Positions 39,880 to 48,267 of a stretch of 64,000 nucleotides of DNA are shown piece by piece (position 1 is the first letter of the stretch; each line of letters begins with the position of its first letter). This stretch comes from Proteobacteria bacterium SG_bin6 (GTDB taxonomy: Bacteria; Pseudomonadota; Alphaproteobacteria; Sphingomonadales; Sphingomonadaceae): contig LWDJ01000050.1 in assembly GCA_002083435.1 (NCBI GenBank), positions 1 to 64,000 of the forward strand. Reading direction: 5' to 3'. Both the position numbers and the translations under genes were made by a program. The notes under the pieces are model-generated. The model ran no database searches. It saw only the letters and a program-made list of their open reading frames with translations, and had not been told where the DNA came from.

Positions 39880-40851
39880 TCAGCGGATGCGGTGATACAC
39901 TTCCAGCCTGTCTTGGCCGAGCCGGCGGGCATCGGCAAGCCGCCAGCGGCCATGCGCTTCGGCCAGGCTGTCCAGGCCAATGTCGCCCAGCGCCGGGCGA
40001 CCCGCGCCGATCAGGATCGGGGCGCGATAGAGCAACAGGCGATCGACCAGATCCGCCGCGAGGAAGGCGCTCGCCGCGCCGGCGCCGCCTTCGACAAACA
40101 GATGATCGACGCCCGCGAGGTCGGCGATCGCGGCGGGCGCGCGCAGCTGTTCCCAGCCCGGCGCGGCGGCGGTGGAAGAGAGGAGCAACCGCCGCGGGCT
40201 GCGCGCCTCGAGCCCCGGCAGCCGCACGTCGAGCCGGGGCGCGTCGGCCTCGAACGTCCCGCGCCCGACCAGGATCGCCTCGTGCCGGCTGCGTTCGAGA
40301 TGCGTGTGGGCGCGCGCCTCCGCCCCGGTGATCCACTGGCTCTCGCCATCGGCGCGCGCGATCATCCCGTCGAGCGACAGCGCGAGCTTCAGCGTCACCA
40401 TCGGCCGGCCGAGCGCGCGGCGAGCGAGAAAGCCGGCCATCGCCGCCCGCGCTTCCGCCGCGCGCACGTCCTGGTCGACCGCGACGCCTGCTTCCGCGAG
40501 CCGGGCGAACCCCTCGCCATTGGTCCGTGGGTCGGGATCGCCGAGCGCCGCCACCACGCGCGTCACCCCGGCGGCGATCAGCAGCTCGGCGCAGGCCGGC
40601 CCGCGCGCCGAGACATGGGCGCAGGGTTCCAGCGTCACGTAAGCGGTGCCGCCGCGCGCCGCCGCTCCGGCCTGGCCGAGCGCCATCGCTTCAGCGTGGG
40701 GGCGCCCGCCGGGCTGGGTCCAGCCGCGCCCGACGACGCGGCCCTCGCGCACGATCACGCAGCCGACATTGGGGTTGGGCGCGGTTCGCCCGCGCGTCCG
40801 TTCACTCAGCGCGAGCGCCGCGCCCATGAACGCTGCGTCTAAATCCCCCAT
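39880..40851 (-). CDS. ribD: Bifunctional pyrimidine deaminase/reductase RibD
   Basis: The 323-residue protein has an N-terminal deaminase with zinc ligands in PHAEAMALG (His52, Glu54) and LEPCAHVSARGPACAEL (Cys77, Cys87), and a C-terminal NADPH reductase (RPMVTLKLALSLDGMIA, later FVEGGAGAASAFL). It carries out the second and third steps of riboflavin synthesis. The start lies within the end of an upstream small membrane-protein gene (13-bp overlap). No FMN riboswitch is recognised before this operon. Confidence 0.96.
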   Translation of the reverse strand: MGDLDAAFMGAALALSERTRGRTAPNPNVGCVIVREGRVVGRGWTQPGGRPHAEAMALGQAGAAARGGTAYVTLEPCAHVSARGPACAELLIAAGVTRVVAALGDPDPRTNGEGFARLAEAGVAVDQDVRAAEARAAMAGFLARRALGRPMVTLKLALSLDGMIARADGESQWITGAEARAHTHLERSRHEAILVGRGTFEADAPRLDVRLPGLEARSPRRLLLSSTAAAPGWEQLRAPAAIADLAGVDHLFVEGGAGAASAFLAADLVDRLLLYRAPILIGAGRPALGDIGLDSLAEAHGRWRLADARRLGQDRLEVYHRIR

Positions 40852-41189
40852 CGTTTCAGCGCGTCATCAACCTTCTTGAAGCTGGCCTGGCGCTTTTTCT
40901 TCAGCGCCTCGATCCGCGCCAGCTCGGCATGTTTCTTCGCCTGATCGATCTTCTGCTGGGCGCGGATTTCGTCATCGGTGCGGGTCGCGGGCCATTGCTC
41001 TACATAGATGATGTTGGGCGTGTAGGGCCGCTTGAATTCCGATGCGTCCTTGATCAGGGCCAGGATAATCCCGGCGGTCAGCGCCGCCGAGCAGGCGAAG
41101 AACCACAGCTCATGGCGCTTGCGCGCGGCGAAGAAGGCGCGAAGGTCGGCCAGGGCCGCGATCGGCGAGAAACGGGCGAAGAAACGCAT
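40839..41189 (-). CDS. Small single-helix membrane protein heading the rib operon
   Basis: The 116-residue protein starts at ATG 41189 (MRFFARFSPIAALAD). One hydrophobic helix (LWFFACSAALTAGIILALI, about 28-46) is followed by an extramembrane part with a highly charged Lys/Ala coiled-coil-like tail (residues 70-116). It overlaps the ribD start by 13 bp, so translation of ribD is probably coupled to it. I do not recognise the family; it is likely a conserved sphingomonad protein of unknown function. Confidence 0.75.
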   Translation of the reverse strand: MRFFARFSPIAALADLRAFFAARKRHELWFFACSAALTAGIILALIKDASEFKRPYTPNIIYVEQWPATRTDDEIRAQQKIDQAKKHAELARIEALKKKRQASFKKVDDALKRWGI

Positions 41190-41280
41190 CGCGCCAACAT
41201 AGTCGCTGCCCACATATGGGGAAAGTACGGGGAAGCGAATTAGCTGTAACCGTCCGCCGAACGCGCTCGAAGGGCACGGG

Positions 41281-41928
41281 ATGAAAAGACCCCTCACCAC
41301 GCGGCTTGCAGCCGCCGACGCCCTTTCCCGGGCCACGATCGCCATGGCGGCCGAGGGCCGTCCCCTGATGCGCCGTATCCTGCCTGAAGGCGTGCCAATG
41401 CATTTGTGGGACCGTTATCCCGTGGGGGACATAATTTCCCCCGGCACCGGCGCGCGCGCTTTCTATCATGCCCACCCCAATGCCGATGCCGAACCGGGCG
41501 AGCATGGCCATTTCCACTTCTTCCTGCCGGTGGCCGCCATGCCAGCCGGGGCGATGCCGCTGCGCGGCCCGACCGAGCGCGTGCCCATGCCGGACGACAT
41601 CGTCCACATCGCCGCGATGGCGATTTCGGTGACTGGCCTGCCGACCGCCCTGTTCACGCTCAATCGCTGGGCGACCGACGAGTGGCTCTATCCCGCGCCG
41701 GCGGTGCTCGAATCGCTCGACAAGTTCGATCTGCGCGACGCGCCGGTCGATCCGCTGGCTGGCGAATGGTTGACCGCCGCGGTGCATCTCTGCCGCCCCA
41801 AAATCGCGTCGATCCTGGAGAGGCGCGATGCCGTTCTGGCGACGGGCATCGGCGGGGAGGATCGCGATCACGAGCAGTTGAGCCGCACCGCAGTCGATCT
41901 GCAGCTGCTGCTCGCCGAGGCGGTGTAA
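41281..41928 (+). CDS. Conserved hypothetical protein, DUF6969-like
   Basis: The 215-residue protein contains an unusual His-rich segment, RAFYHAHPNADAEPGEHGHFHFFL (about 58-81), then GLPTALFTLNRWATDEWLYPA and a helical C-terminal domain. The pattern resembles the uncharacterised DUF6969 family, though I am unsure of the name. No signal peptide. The many His residues could bind metal. Divergent from the riboflavin operon and followed by a TPR-like exported protein. Confidence 0.7.
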   Translation: MKRPLTTRLAAADALSRATIAMAAEGRPLMRRILPEGVPMHLWDRYPVGDIISPGTGARAFYHAHPNADAEPGEHGHFHFFLPVAAMPAGAMPLRGPTERVPMPDDIVHIAAMAISVTGLPTALFTLNRWATDEWLYPAPAVLESLDKFDLRDAPVDPLAGEWLTAAVHLCRPKIASILERRDAVLATGIGGEDRDHEQLSRTAVDLQLLLAEAV

Positions 41929-42034
41929 CCAGGGCGTTTGTTCCAGCGTAGTCGGGAAGGCGCCGGGGCAGGGATGGCTGAAGGCGCTCGCCAAGATCGC
42001 GGGCCGCGTGCCCGCCGGAATTCGGGGAACAGCC

Positions 42035-42589
42035 ATGACCAAACCGATCAACCTTGTTGCCTTGCTCGGCGTGACCGGCGGGCTCGCCGCCGCCAGCCTG
42101 CCCAATACCGCTCGCGCCAATTGCTCGCCCTCGGGTGTAAGCGGCGGGGGCAGCTATGCTGCTTCTGGGGTGCCGAGCGTCGGCGGTGGTCCGTCGATCG
42201 ACCCGCAGAAGCGCTATGAGCAGGGGCTCGCCGCCTATGGCGACGGCCGCTATCGCGAGGCAGGGCGCGCGTTCGAGGACGTGATCCCCTATAGCAGCCA
42301 ACCGGGGCTGCTCTATTACTATGCGGGCGCCTCGCGGCTGCGCCTGGGCGACGCCAAGGGCGCGCGGCGGATGCTGGAGCGGGCGGAGAAGCTCGCCCCC
42401 GAATTCCTGATCGCGCAGCAGGATCTGGGCGTCGCCTATGCCAAGCTTGGTGACCGCCCCAAGGCCGAGGCGGTGCTGGCGAAGATGAAGGCGCAGGCCG
42501 ATCAGTGCGCCGGCAAGTGCGAGGAGGCCGAACCGCTGCTCGCGGTGGTGACGACGATCAGCGAGGCGATGGCGGCGATGCCCGCCTGA
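42035..42589 (+). CDS. Exported TPR-repeat protein
   Basis: The 183-residue protein starts at ATG 42035 after GGGGAA. It has a signal peptide with a likely cut after ANTARAN-type residues (about 30), a Gly/Ser-rich linker, then about three tetratricopeptide-like repeats (KRYEQGLAAYGDGRYREAGRAF, then LLYYYAGASRLRLGDAKGARR, and AQQDLGVAYAKLGDRPKAE). A late CxxxC pair (QCAGKCEEAE) may form a disulfide. Probably a periplasmic scaffold; the partner is unknown. Confidence 0.78.
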   Translation: MTKPINLVALLGVTGGLAAASLPNTARANCSPSGVSGGGSYAASGVPSVGGGPSIDPQKRYEQGLAAYGDGRYREAGRAFEDVIPYSSQPGLLYYYAGASRLRLGDAKGARRMLERAEKLAPEFLIAQQDLGVAYAKLGDRPKAEAVLAKMKAQADQCAGKCEEAEPLLAVVTTISEAMAAMPA

Positions 42590-42611
42590 TCGCTGGGCAG
42601 GACCGAGCATC

Positions 42612-42700
42612 CACCCACCCCCGGCCCCTCCCTGAAAGGGAGGGGAGATTTATCCGGACACCCTGAAGCCCCTCCCTGAAAGGGAGGGGTGGGGGTGGGT
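42612..42700. repeat. CCCCTCCC/GGGAGGGG palindromic repeats
   Basis: Two identical hairpin cores, CCCCTCCCTGAAAGGGAGGGG, lie about 44 bp apart with GGGGGTGGGT flanks between the convergent TPR-protein and tonB genes; probably a two-way terminator. Confidence 0.7.
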
Positions 42701-42717
42701 CAGGCACTGGGCGGGGC

Positions 42718-43386
42718 TTATTCGTCCTTCAAATTGAACGTCACCCGCATCTGCTTCCATTCCTCATACGCCACGCCGTCGCGCGTCGCCGGCTGGAAGC
42801 GCCAGCTGGTAAGCGCGCGGCGGCGGGTGGCGGCGAGGAAATCGTCGCTCGTCGCGCTAACCGGCTCGAGCGCCTTCACCCGCCCATCGGTGCCGATCAG
42901 CACGCGGACGACCACGATCCCCTCGCGGCCGAGCCGGATTTCGCCCGCCGGGTAATCGGGCTGGAAGCTCGCCGCATAGCGCGGGTCGATCCGGGGCGGC
43001 ACCAGCAGCGGGGGCTTGGGCGGGGTAATTTCCACAGTGCCGGCGCCGCCGGTGCCGGACCCTGCAACGGGCTCGATCGGCCCGATAGGGTCTGTGACTT
43101 GCCGCGTGTCGCTGACCTCGGTCGGCGTTTCGACCAGGGGCGGCACTTTCGTGATGTGCGTATCGCGCTGTGCTTGCGTTGCGGCTTGGCGCCGCTGCGG
43201 TTGTGACTGCGGCTTGGGCGGGGGCGGCGGGTCGGCGACGGGATAGAGTGTGATCGTCGTCGGCTTGGGCAGGGTCGCGACGATGTTCGGCGCGGCGAGC
43301 CAGATCGTGCTCAGCGCCAGCAATGTCGCGCCGGCGGCGAGGCCGAGCCCGTCGGGACGGATGGCGGGGCCGGATGTGTAGGCCAT
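42718..43386 (-). CDS. tonB: TonB family energy-transducing protein
   Basis: The 222-residue protein has one N-terminal membrane helix (about 15-35), a Pro-rich periplasmic spacer (DPPPPPKPQSQPQ and PPKPPLLVPP) and a C-terminal TonB domain (YPAGEIRLGREGIVVVRVLI, later RRALTSWRFQPATRDG). TonB passes the energy of the proton gradient to outer-membrane receptors, which are numerous in sphingomonads. No exbB or exbD gene is adjacent. Confidence 0.9.
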   Translation of the reverse strand: MAYTSGPAIRPDGLGLAAGATLLALSTIWLAAPNIVATLPKPTTITLYPVADPPPPPKPQSQPQRRQAATQAQRDTHITKVPPLVETPTEVSDTRQVTDPIGPIEPVAGSGTGGAGTVEITPPKPPLLVPPRIDPRYAASFQPDYPAGEIRLGREGIVVVRVLIGTDGRVKALEPVSATSDDFLAATRRRALTSWRFQPATRDGVAYEEWKQMRVTFNLKDE

Positions 43387-43489
43387 GCAACCTCTCCTTC
43401 TGCCGCCGTGCGTCGCGGCTAGACGATGTTACAACATATCCTAACTGGCGCAACGATATTTTTCGGTGCGAACCTCTGGCCTTCTTTTG

Positions 43490-44623
43490 TTATACGCCCG
43501 CTGCGCGCAGCTTCTGGCCATTCTCGTCGAAGCGCGCGGTCGGCGGCACGTCGATTGGCGGCGGCGCGGCTTGCGCGTTGAGGCCGAAGACGAAGGCGAG
43601 CACGGTCGCGACCGCCTGGTACAGATCGTCGCGAATCTCCTGCCCCTCGCGCGCGGTGTAATAAACGGCGCGGGCGAGCATCGGATATTCGAGGCAGGGC
43701 ACGTCGTTTTCCGCCGCCAGCTCGCGGATCGCGAGCGCGGTGACGCCGCGGCCCTTGGCCACCACCACCGGCACCTGGTCCTTGCCGCGTTCATAGCGCA
43801 GCGCGACCGCGAAATGGGTGGGGTTGGTGAGCACCACCTGCGCGCCCGCCACCGCCTTGCGCATGTTGCGCTTGGCCATCGCGTGCATCCGCTGGCGTTG
43901 GGCGGCCTTGGCCTCCGGGTTGCCCTCGGTTTCCTTGTGCTCGTCCTTCACTTCCTGCTTGGTCATCCGCAGCTTGTTCATCAGCTGGAACATCTGCAGC
44001 GGCACATCGAGCAGCGCGATCGCGACCAGCCCGGCAGCCATGGCGAACAGCACCTGCACCAGCATCGTCCCGAGCGCGGCGACGCTCTGGCGGACATCGG
44101 TGGAGACGAGGCCCACCGATTGCTTGTCGATCGAGCGCAGCACGTACCAGCCGATCACACCGAGCAGCAGCACCTTGAGCAGCGACTTGCCGAGCTCGAT
44201 CCAGCCTTGCGGCCCGAAGATGCGCTTCACGCCTTCCAGCGGGTTGAGCCGGTTGGGCTTGGGCGCGAGCAGGCTGGCGTTGAAGCTCAGCGAACCGAGC
44301 CCCGCCTGGCTCGCGATCGCGGCGACCATCGCGATCACGAACAGCGCGATCATCGCCGGCGCGATCTGCCAGCCGGCGGCGGCGAGCGGGCGCAGCGGCT
44401 GGAAATCGGCGACATCCGCAGCGCCAAAGCTCAACGAGGCGCGCATGAGGGCGCGGCAGGCATCGAACAGCTGCGGGCCGAACAGCGCGATCCAGGCGCA
44501 GCCGGCGAGAACGGTGAGCGCGGTCGCGAAATCGCGGCTGCGCAGGATATTGCCTTCCTTGGCGGCGTCTGAACGCCGCTTGGCTGTCGGGGCTTCTGTC
44601 TTGTCGCCTTCCTGCTCGGCCAT
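43490..44623 (-). CDS. flhB: Flagellar export apparatus protein FlhB
   Basis: The 377-residue protein has four membrane helices and a cytoplasmic domain with the self-cleavage site NPTH (267-270) followed by FAVALRYE. Cleavage there switches export from rod/hook to filament proteins. The N-terminus is charged (MAEQEGDKTEAPTAKRR), as usual. Last gene of the long fli operon; its ATG overlaps the fliR stop by one base. The switch depends on FliK, encoded 4.3 kb upstream in the same operon. Confidence 0.96.
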   Translation of the reverse strand: MAEQEGDKTEAPTAKRRSDAAKEGNILRSRDFATALTVLAGCAWIALFGPQLFDACRALMRASLSFGAADVADFQPLRPLAAAGWQIAPAMIALFVIAMVAAIASQAGLGSLSFNASLLAPKPNRLNPLEGVKRIFGPQGWIELGKSLLKVLLLGVIGWYVLRSIDKQSVGLVSTDVRQSVAALGTMLVQVLFAMAAGLVAIALLDVPLQMFQLMNKLRMTKQEVKDEHKETEGNPEAKAAQRQRMHAMAKRNMRKAVAGAQVVLTNPTHFAVALRYERGKDQVPVVVAKGRGVTALAIRELAAENDVPCLEYPMLARAVYYTAREGQEIRDDLYQAVATVLAFVFGLNAQAAPPPIDVPPTARFDENGQKLRAAGV

Positions 44624-45396
44624 CAGCCCAGCACCAGCTTGGCCGAGGCGGCAAGGCCCTCGCGGACGATGACGATCATATAGTCACCCATCGCCGGAAA
44701 GCTGACCGCGAGCGCGATGACGCCGACCGCGAGGCTCACCGGCAGGCCGACCGCGAACAGGTTGAGCGCGGGTGCGGCGCGCGACAGCATCCCGACGATC
44801 AGGTTGAGGCACAGCAGCAGAAAGCCGACCGGCAGCGCGAGCAGGAAGCCCGCCGCGAAGATATAGCCGCCGAACATGGCGATGTCGCGCAGCTGTTCGG
44901 GCGCGATCCAGGCGCGTCCCGGCGGCAGCGCATCATAGCTGCGCGCCAAGGTATCGACCAGGATCAGGTGGCCGTTCACCGACAGGAACAGCAGGGTGAG
45001 CAGCACCATCAGGAACTGGCCGAGCGCGGGCGAGGATCGGCCATTCTGCGGATCGATCGCGGAGGCGAAGCCGATCCCCATCGAGTTGCCGATCAATTCG
45101 CCCGCGACCAGCGGCGCCGCGAAGGCGATCTGCAGCACGAAGCCGATCGCCAGGCCCACCAGTGCCTCGGCGGCGACCATCAGGAAGGTGGCCACAGCGA
45201 AAATCTGCGGCGGGGGCGCGATCTTGTGGGTGCCGAGGATCAGCACGCCGATCGCCCCCGACAGGGTGATGCGCACCGGCAGCGGCACTGGCGCCGCGCC
45301 GAAGATCGGCGCCGCCGTGAACGCCGCCCCGATGCGCACCATTACGAAGATGAGCGCCCAGAGCTGCGGTTCGATCGACAGGCCGAAGCCGAGCAT
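44623..45396 (-). CDS. fliR: Flagellar export apparatus protein FliR
   Basis: The 257-residue integral membrane protein starts at ATG 45396 (MLGFGLSIEPQLWAL). About six hydrophobic helices and the family pattern GELIGNSMGIGFASAIDPQNG are seen. Together with FliP and FliQ it makes the export gate. It starts 2 bp after the fliQ stop. Confidence 0.95.
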   Translation of the reverse strand: MLGFGLSIEPQLWALIFVMVRIGAAFTAAPIFGAAPVPLPVRITLSGAIGVLILGTHKIAPPPQIFAVATFLMVAAEALVGLAIGFVLQIAFAAPLVAGELIGNSMGIGFASAIDPQNGRSSPALGQFLMVLLTLLFLSVNGHLILVDTLARSYDALPPGRAWIAPEQLRDIAMFGGYIFAAGFLLALPVGFLLLCLNLIVGMLSRAAPALNLFAVGLPVSLAVGVIALAVSFPAMGDYMIVIVREGLAASAKLVLG

Positions 45397-45398
45397 CG

Positions 45399-45668
45399 CT
45401 ATTTCACCAGATCGGGAATGCGTTCGAAAATGCCGATGGTGAAATCGCTCAGCAGCCCGAAGATCAGGCTGCCGAAGATCACCAGCGACACGCCGACCAC
45501 GGCGAGCTTGGGCACGAAGCTCAGCGTCTGCTCGTTGATCGAGGTGGCGGCCTGGATCATGCCGAGGATCAACCCCGCGACGAGCGCCGGGATCAGGATC
45601 GGCGCGGTGGCGAGCGCCAGCACCCACAGGGCCTGGTTCGCGACCGACAGAAAATAACTCGCGTCCAT
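45399..45668 (-). CDS. fliQ: Flagellar export apparatus protein FliQ
   Basis: The 89-residue protein has two long hydrophobic helices with the family core LIPALVAGLILGMIQAATSINEQTLSFVPKLA, shortened here to its key residues: Gly, Gln, Ala, Thr, Gln and Pro. It wraps around the FliP/FliR gate. Located 4 bp after fliP. Confidence 0.95.
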   Translation of the reverse strand: MDASYFLSVANQALWVLALATAPILIPALVAGLILGMIQAATSINEQTLSFVPKLAVVGVSLVIFGSLIFGLLSDFTIGIFERIPDLVK

Positions 45669-45672
45669 CGCA

Positions 45673-46545
45673 TCACCTCATGAAGCTGGCGGCAAGGCTG
45701 CCCATCGTCAGCGCCCAGCCATCGACCAGCACGAACAGCAGCAGCTTGAAGGGGAGCGCGATGATCGTCGGCGAGACCATCATCATGCCAAGCGACATCA
45801 GCACCGTCGCGACGATCAGATCGAGCACCAGGAACGGCAGGAAGATCAGGAAGCCGATCTGGAAGGCGGTCTTCAGCTCGCTGGTGACGAAAGCGGGGAG
45901 CAGCACCGAATAGGGGACTTCCTCGGTCGTCTTGTACGGCCCCGATTTCGCCATGTCGGCGAACAGCTTGATGTCGGTCTTGCGCGTCTGGCGCATCATG
46001 AAGCTGTGGAGCGGCGCGCCGCCCTTCTGGATCATCTGCGTCGCGCCGATCTGGCCGTTGGCATAAGGGGTGATCGCCTCGCGGTTCATCCGATCGAGCG
46101 TCGGCGCCATCACGAAGAACGACAGGAACAGCGACAGGCCGATCAGCACCTGATTGGGCGGGGTCTGTTGCAGGCCGAGCGCCTGGCGCAGCAGCGAGAG
46201 GACGATGATGATCCGGGTGAAGCTCGTCATCATCAGGATGATGCCGGGCAGGATCGAGAGCAGTCCCATGATGATGAGGATCTGCAAGCTGAGCGAGAGC
46301 GGCGCGTTGCCGCCACCCAGATCGCCCAGCGCGCGGTCGATCGCGTCGCCCACGCCCGGCGGGGCCGGGGCGGGGGGCGGGTTCAGCGCCGGCGCGGTTT
46401 GGGCGAAGGCGGGGAAAGCGACGACCAGCAGCAGCGCGACCGCGAGCAGCGCGAACAGCCAGCGCCCGGCGCTGGGCGCGCGGCGCGGCGCGGTTTCGCG
46501 AAACAGGCTCGGCCCGGTGCCGATGCGGCGAACGTTCGGGCTCAT
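45673..46545 (-). CDS. fliP: Flagellar export apparatus protein FliP
   Basis: The 290-residue protein starts at ATG 46545. It has an N-terminal extension of about 30 residues before a cleavable signal (LLAVALLLVVAFPAFAQ), then four membrane helices with the pattern SFTRIIIVLSLLRQALGLQQ-TPPNQVL and ADMAKSGPYKTTEEVPYSVLLPAF. FliP forms the core of the export gate. Its start overlaps the fliO stop by 4 bp. Confidence 0.96.
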   Translation of the reverse strand: MSPNVRRIGTGPSLFRETAPRRAPSAGRWLFALLAVALLLVVAFPAFAQTAPALNPPPAPAPPGVGDAIDRALGDLGGGNAPLSLSLQILIIMGLLSILPGIILMMTSFTRIIIVLSLLRQALGLQQTPPNQVLIGLSLFLSFFVMAPTLDRMNREAITPYANGQIGATQMIQKGGAPLHSFMMRQTRKTDIKLFADMAKSGPYKTTEEVPYSVLLPAFVTSELKTAFQIGFLIFLPFLVLDLIVATVLMSLGMMMVSPTIIALPFKLLLFVLVDGWALTMGSLAASFMR

Positions 46546-46796
46546 TGCCGTCCCCGCTCGACGAGGGTGACGCCGGTGCGCGCGACCGATACGAGCAGGC
46601 TCTGCCCGTCGAACTCGATCACCGCGAGCTTCAGCCCCGGCCCCAGGATCATCGTTTCGCGCAGCTGGATGCGACGCGTACCCTGCTGCCCCGGCAGTCG
46701 GCTCTCGAGCCGGCGCCACAGGTAGAGTGAGCCGATCATCAGCCCGCACACCAGCGGCAGCAGCACCACCAGTTTCAGAATATAGTCCCACATCAT
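46542..46796 (-). CDS. fliO: Flagellar biosynthesis protein FliO
   Basis: The short 84-residue protein has one N-terminal membrane helix (residues 5-26) and a small beta-rich cytoplasmic part (LRETMILGPGLKLAVIEFDGQSLLVSV) typical of FliO. ATG 46796 follows GGGGGAA; ATG 46793 is equivalent. FliO helps FliP assemble. A sigma54-type promoter ends about 21 nt before it, so fliOPQR-flhB can be expressed as a separate unit. Confidence 0.88.
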   Translation of the reverse strand: MMWDYILKLVVLLPLVCGLMIGSLYLWRRLESRLPGQQGTRRIQLRETMILGPGLKLAVIEFDGQSLLVSVARTGVTLVERGRQ

Positions 46797-46826
46797 CGCG
46801 GCATTCCCCCAAGTCCGCAGTTCGCA

Positions 46827-46842
46827 AAGCAACCTTCGTGCC
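46827..46842 (-). promoter_or_regulatory. Sigma54 promoter of fliOPQR-flhB
   Basis: On the minus strand GGCACGAAGGTTGCTT has GG and GC exactly 10 nt apart and matches the consensus YTGGCACG-N4-TTGCW at all but one position (C for T before GG). The start would be near 46817, leaving a 21-nt leader with a GGGGGAA ribosome site before fliO. Confidence 0.7.
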
Positions 46843-46920
46843 GAGCGGTGCCCGGCGCCGTTCTTGTTTTTCTGTTGTCGTTGGTGGGATTGAGGAGCTT
46901 CCAGCGTCGCTCCCGGTCCC

Positions 46921-47014
46921 CCCTCACCCAACCCTCTCCCCTGAAGGGGAGAGGGCTATTCCGTGCCGCTCCCCAGCGTCCTCTCCCGCCTGTGGGAGAG
47001 CGTTGGGTGAGGGC
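46921..47014. repeat. Palindromic repeat between fliN and fliO
   Basis: CTCTCCCCTGAAGGGGAGAG and CTCTCCCGCCTGTGGGAGAG, with CCCTCACCCAAC and GTTGGGTGAGGG flanks in inverted order, fill the fliN-fliO gap. The strong hairpins could stop or process the upstream fli transcript; a sigma54 promoter follows about 80 bp later. Confidence 0.75.
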
Positions 47015-47020
47015 TTTTTC

Positions 47021-47314
47021 TCACCGCCCGCGCTTGTCCGGGGCGATCAGCTCGGTCATGCGCACGCCGAAGCGTTCGCCCACTGTCACCACTTCGCCGC
47101 GGCCGATCAGCGTGCCGTTGACGAAGACGTCGAGCAGGTCATTGGCGGCGCGATCGAGCTCGATCACGCTCGACTCGCCCAGCGCCAGCAGTTCGCGCAA
47201 GGTGAGGCTGGTCGAGCCGATCTCGACCGACAGCTTCACATCGACATCCTGCAGCAGCCGGAAATTGGCGGCGACCGCACCGTCGACCGGAAATTGGCCG
47301 GTCATCTCGTTCAT
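47021..47314 (-). CDS. fliN: Flagellar motor switch protein FliN
   Basis: The 97-residue protein is of the SpoA/SurE-antigen family: FRLLQDVDVKLSVEIGSTSLTLRELLALGESSVIELD, of which the key features are the V-x-L-S-V-E-I-G strand and LRELL helix, and the end LIGRGEVVTVGERFGVRMTEL. It forms the C-ring with FliM and FliG and takes part in export. The ATG overlaps the fliM stop by 4 bp. Confidence 0.95.
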   Translation of the reverse strand: MNEMTGQFPVDGAVAANFRLLQDVDVKLSVEIGSTSLTLRELLALGESSVIELDRAANDLLDVFVNGTLIGRGEVVTVGERFGVRMTELIAPDKRGR

Positions 47315-48261
47315 AAATCCCCCTCGTCCCTGCGTTCCAACTTGCTGAGCCGGATCGCGGCGCGGCCATTCGCCGTGCCCACCGTGCCCACACCGATCCG
47401 GTCATCGCCCACCATCACCGGCACATCGGGGCCGAAATTGATCGGGATGACATCGCCTTCCTTCAGCGCCATCAACTGCGCGAGCGGGATCACCGGCTCG
47501 GCGAGCACCGAGCGGACGGTGAAGTTCACGCCCATCGCCGCGCGCGTCAGCGACTGGCGCCACGCCGAATCGGGCGACGCCGTGCGGGCATGGACCTTGC
47601 CGGTCAGCTGCGGCGCGTGCGGCTTCAGCGCGATAACGGGGTAGAGCACGTCGAGATAGGTCGGCTTGCCGACGCCGCTCGCGATGCCGAAGCGGGTGAC
47701 GACCACCGGCTCATCGACATCGAAGCCCGCGATCAGCATCGGCGTCGCCTCGCCGCGGCCGGGGTTGAAGTTGATCCGCGCGAGCGGCTCCCAGGCTTGC
47801 TGGAGCGGCTTGGCGAGCAGCGTGCCGATCCGCGCGATCATCGCGTCGGCGGCGGGCGAGAATTCGCCCGGCAGCGGGTTGGGCGCCTCGCCCCGGCCGC
47901 CGAAGAACAGGTCGAGCAGTTCGAGCACGAACTTGCCGTCGATGATCATCAGCGCCTGGCCGGGCGTGGGCGACATCTTGAGCGGCAGCCACGCGGTGAG
48001 CGCTTCGGGGCGTTCGGCGCGATAGGCGGCGAACCGCTCGACCACGAGCGGTTCGGCCCAGACGCGCAGCTCACGCCGCAGCATCGGCTCGAACACCGCG
48101 CGCATTTGCCGCGCGAACAGCGCCGAGAGATGCTGCAACGTGTGGAGATCGCCGAACGGGTTCAGCGCCTGGCCGCCGAGCAGGGCGGCATGCGCCGCCC
48201 CCGCGCGTCCCCGCCCGCGCCGCTCGGCCCCTTCGGCCATCTCTGAAGCCCCGTTAACCAT
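47311..48261 (-). CDS. fliM: Flagellar motor switch protein FliM
   Basis: The 316-residue protein has the CheC-like middle domain (FARQMRAVFEPMLRRELRV, LELLDLFFGGRGE) and a C-terminal SpoA domain (LAEPVIPLAQLMALKEGDVIPI). The N-terminal LSQDEIDALL peptide that binds phospho-CheY in most FliM proteins is not seen; instead the protein starts with a Gly/Arg/Ala-rich stretch (MVNGASEMAEGAERRGRG). ATG 48261 lies 6 bp after the fliL stop; ATG 48240 is an alternative that would shorten it further. Confidence 0.92.
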   Translation of the reverse strand: MVNGASEMAEGAERRGRGRAGAAHAALLGGQALNPFGDLHTLQHLSALFARQMRAVFEPMLRRELRVWAEPLVVERFAAYRAERPEALTAWLPLKMSPTPGQALMIIDGKFVLELLDLFFGGRGEAPNPLPGEFSPAADAMIARIGTLLAKPLQQAWEPLARINFNPGRGEATPMLIAGFDVDEPVVVTRFGIASGVGKPTYLDVLYPVIALKPHAPQLTGKVHARTASPDSAWRQSLTRAAMGVNFTVRSVLAEPVIPLAQLMALKEGDVIPINFGPDVPVMVGDDRIGVGTVGTANGRAAIRLSKLERRDEGDL

Positions 48262-48267
48262 GCATCG

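Noticed and set aside
40852..41280. FMN riboswitch before the riboflavin operon
   Set aside because: The conserved RFN box sequences are not found in the leader, which is only about 90 bp between divergent genes.
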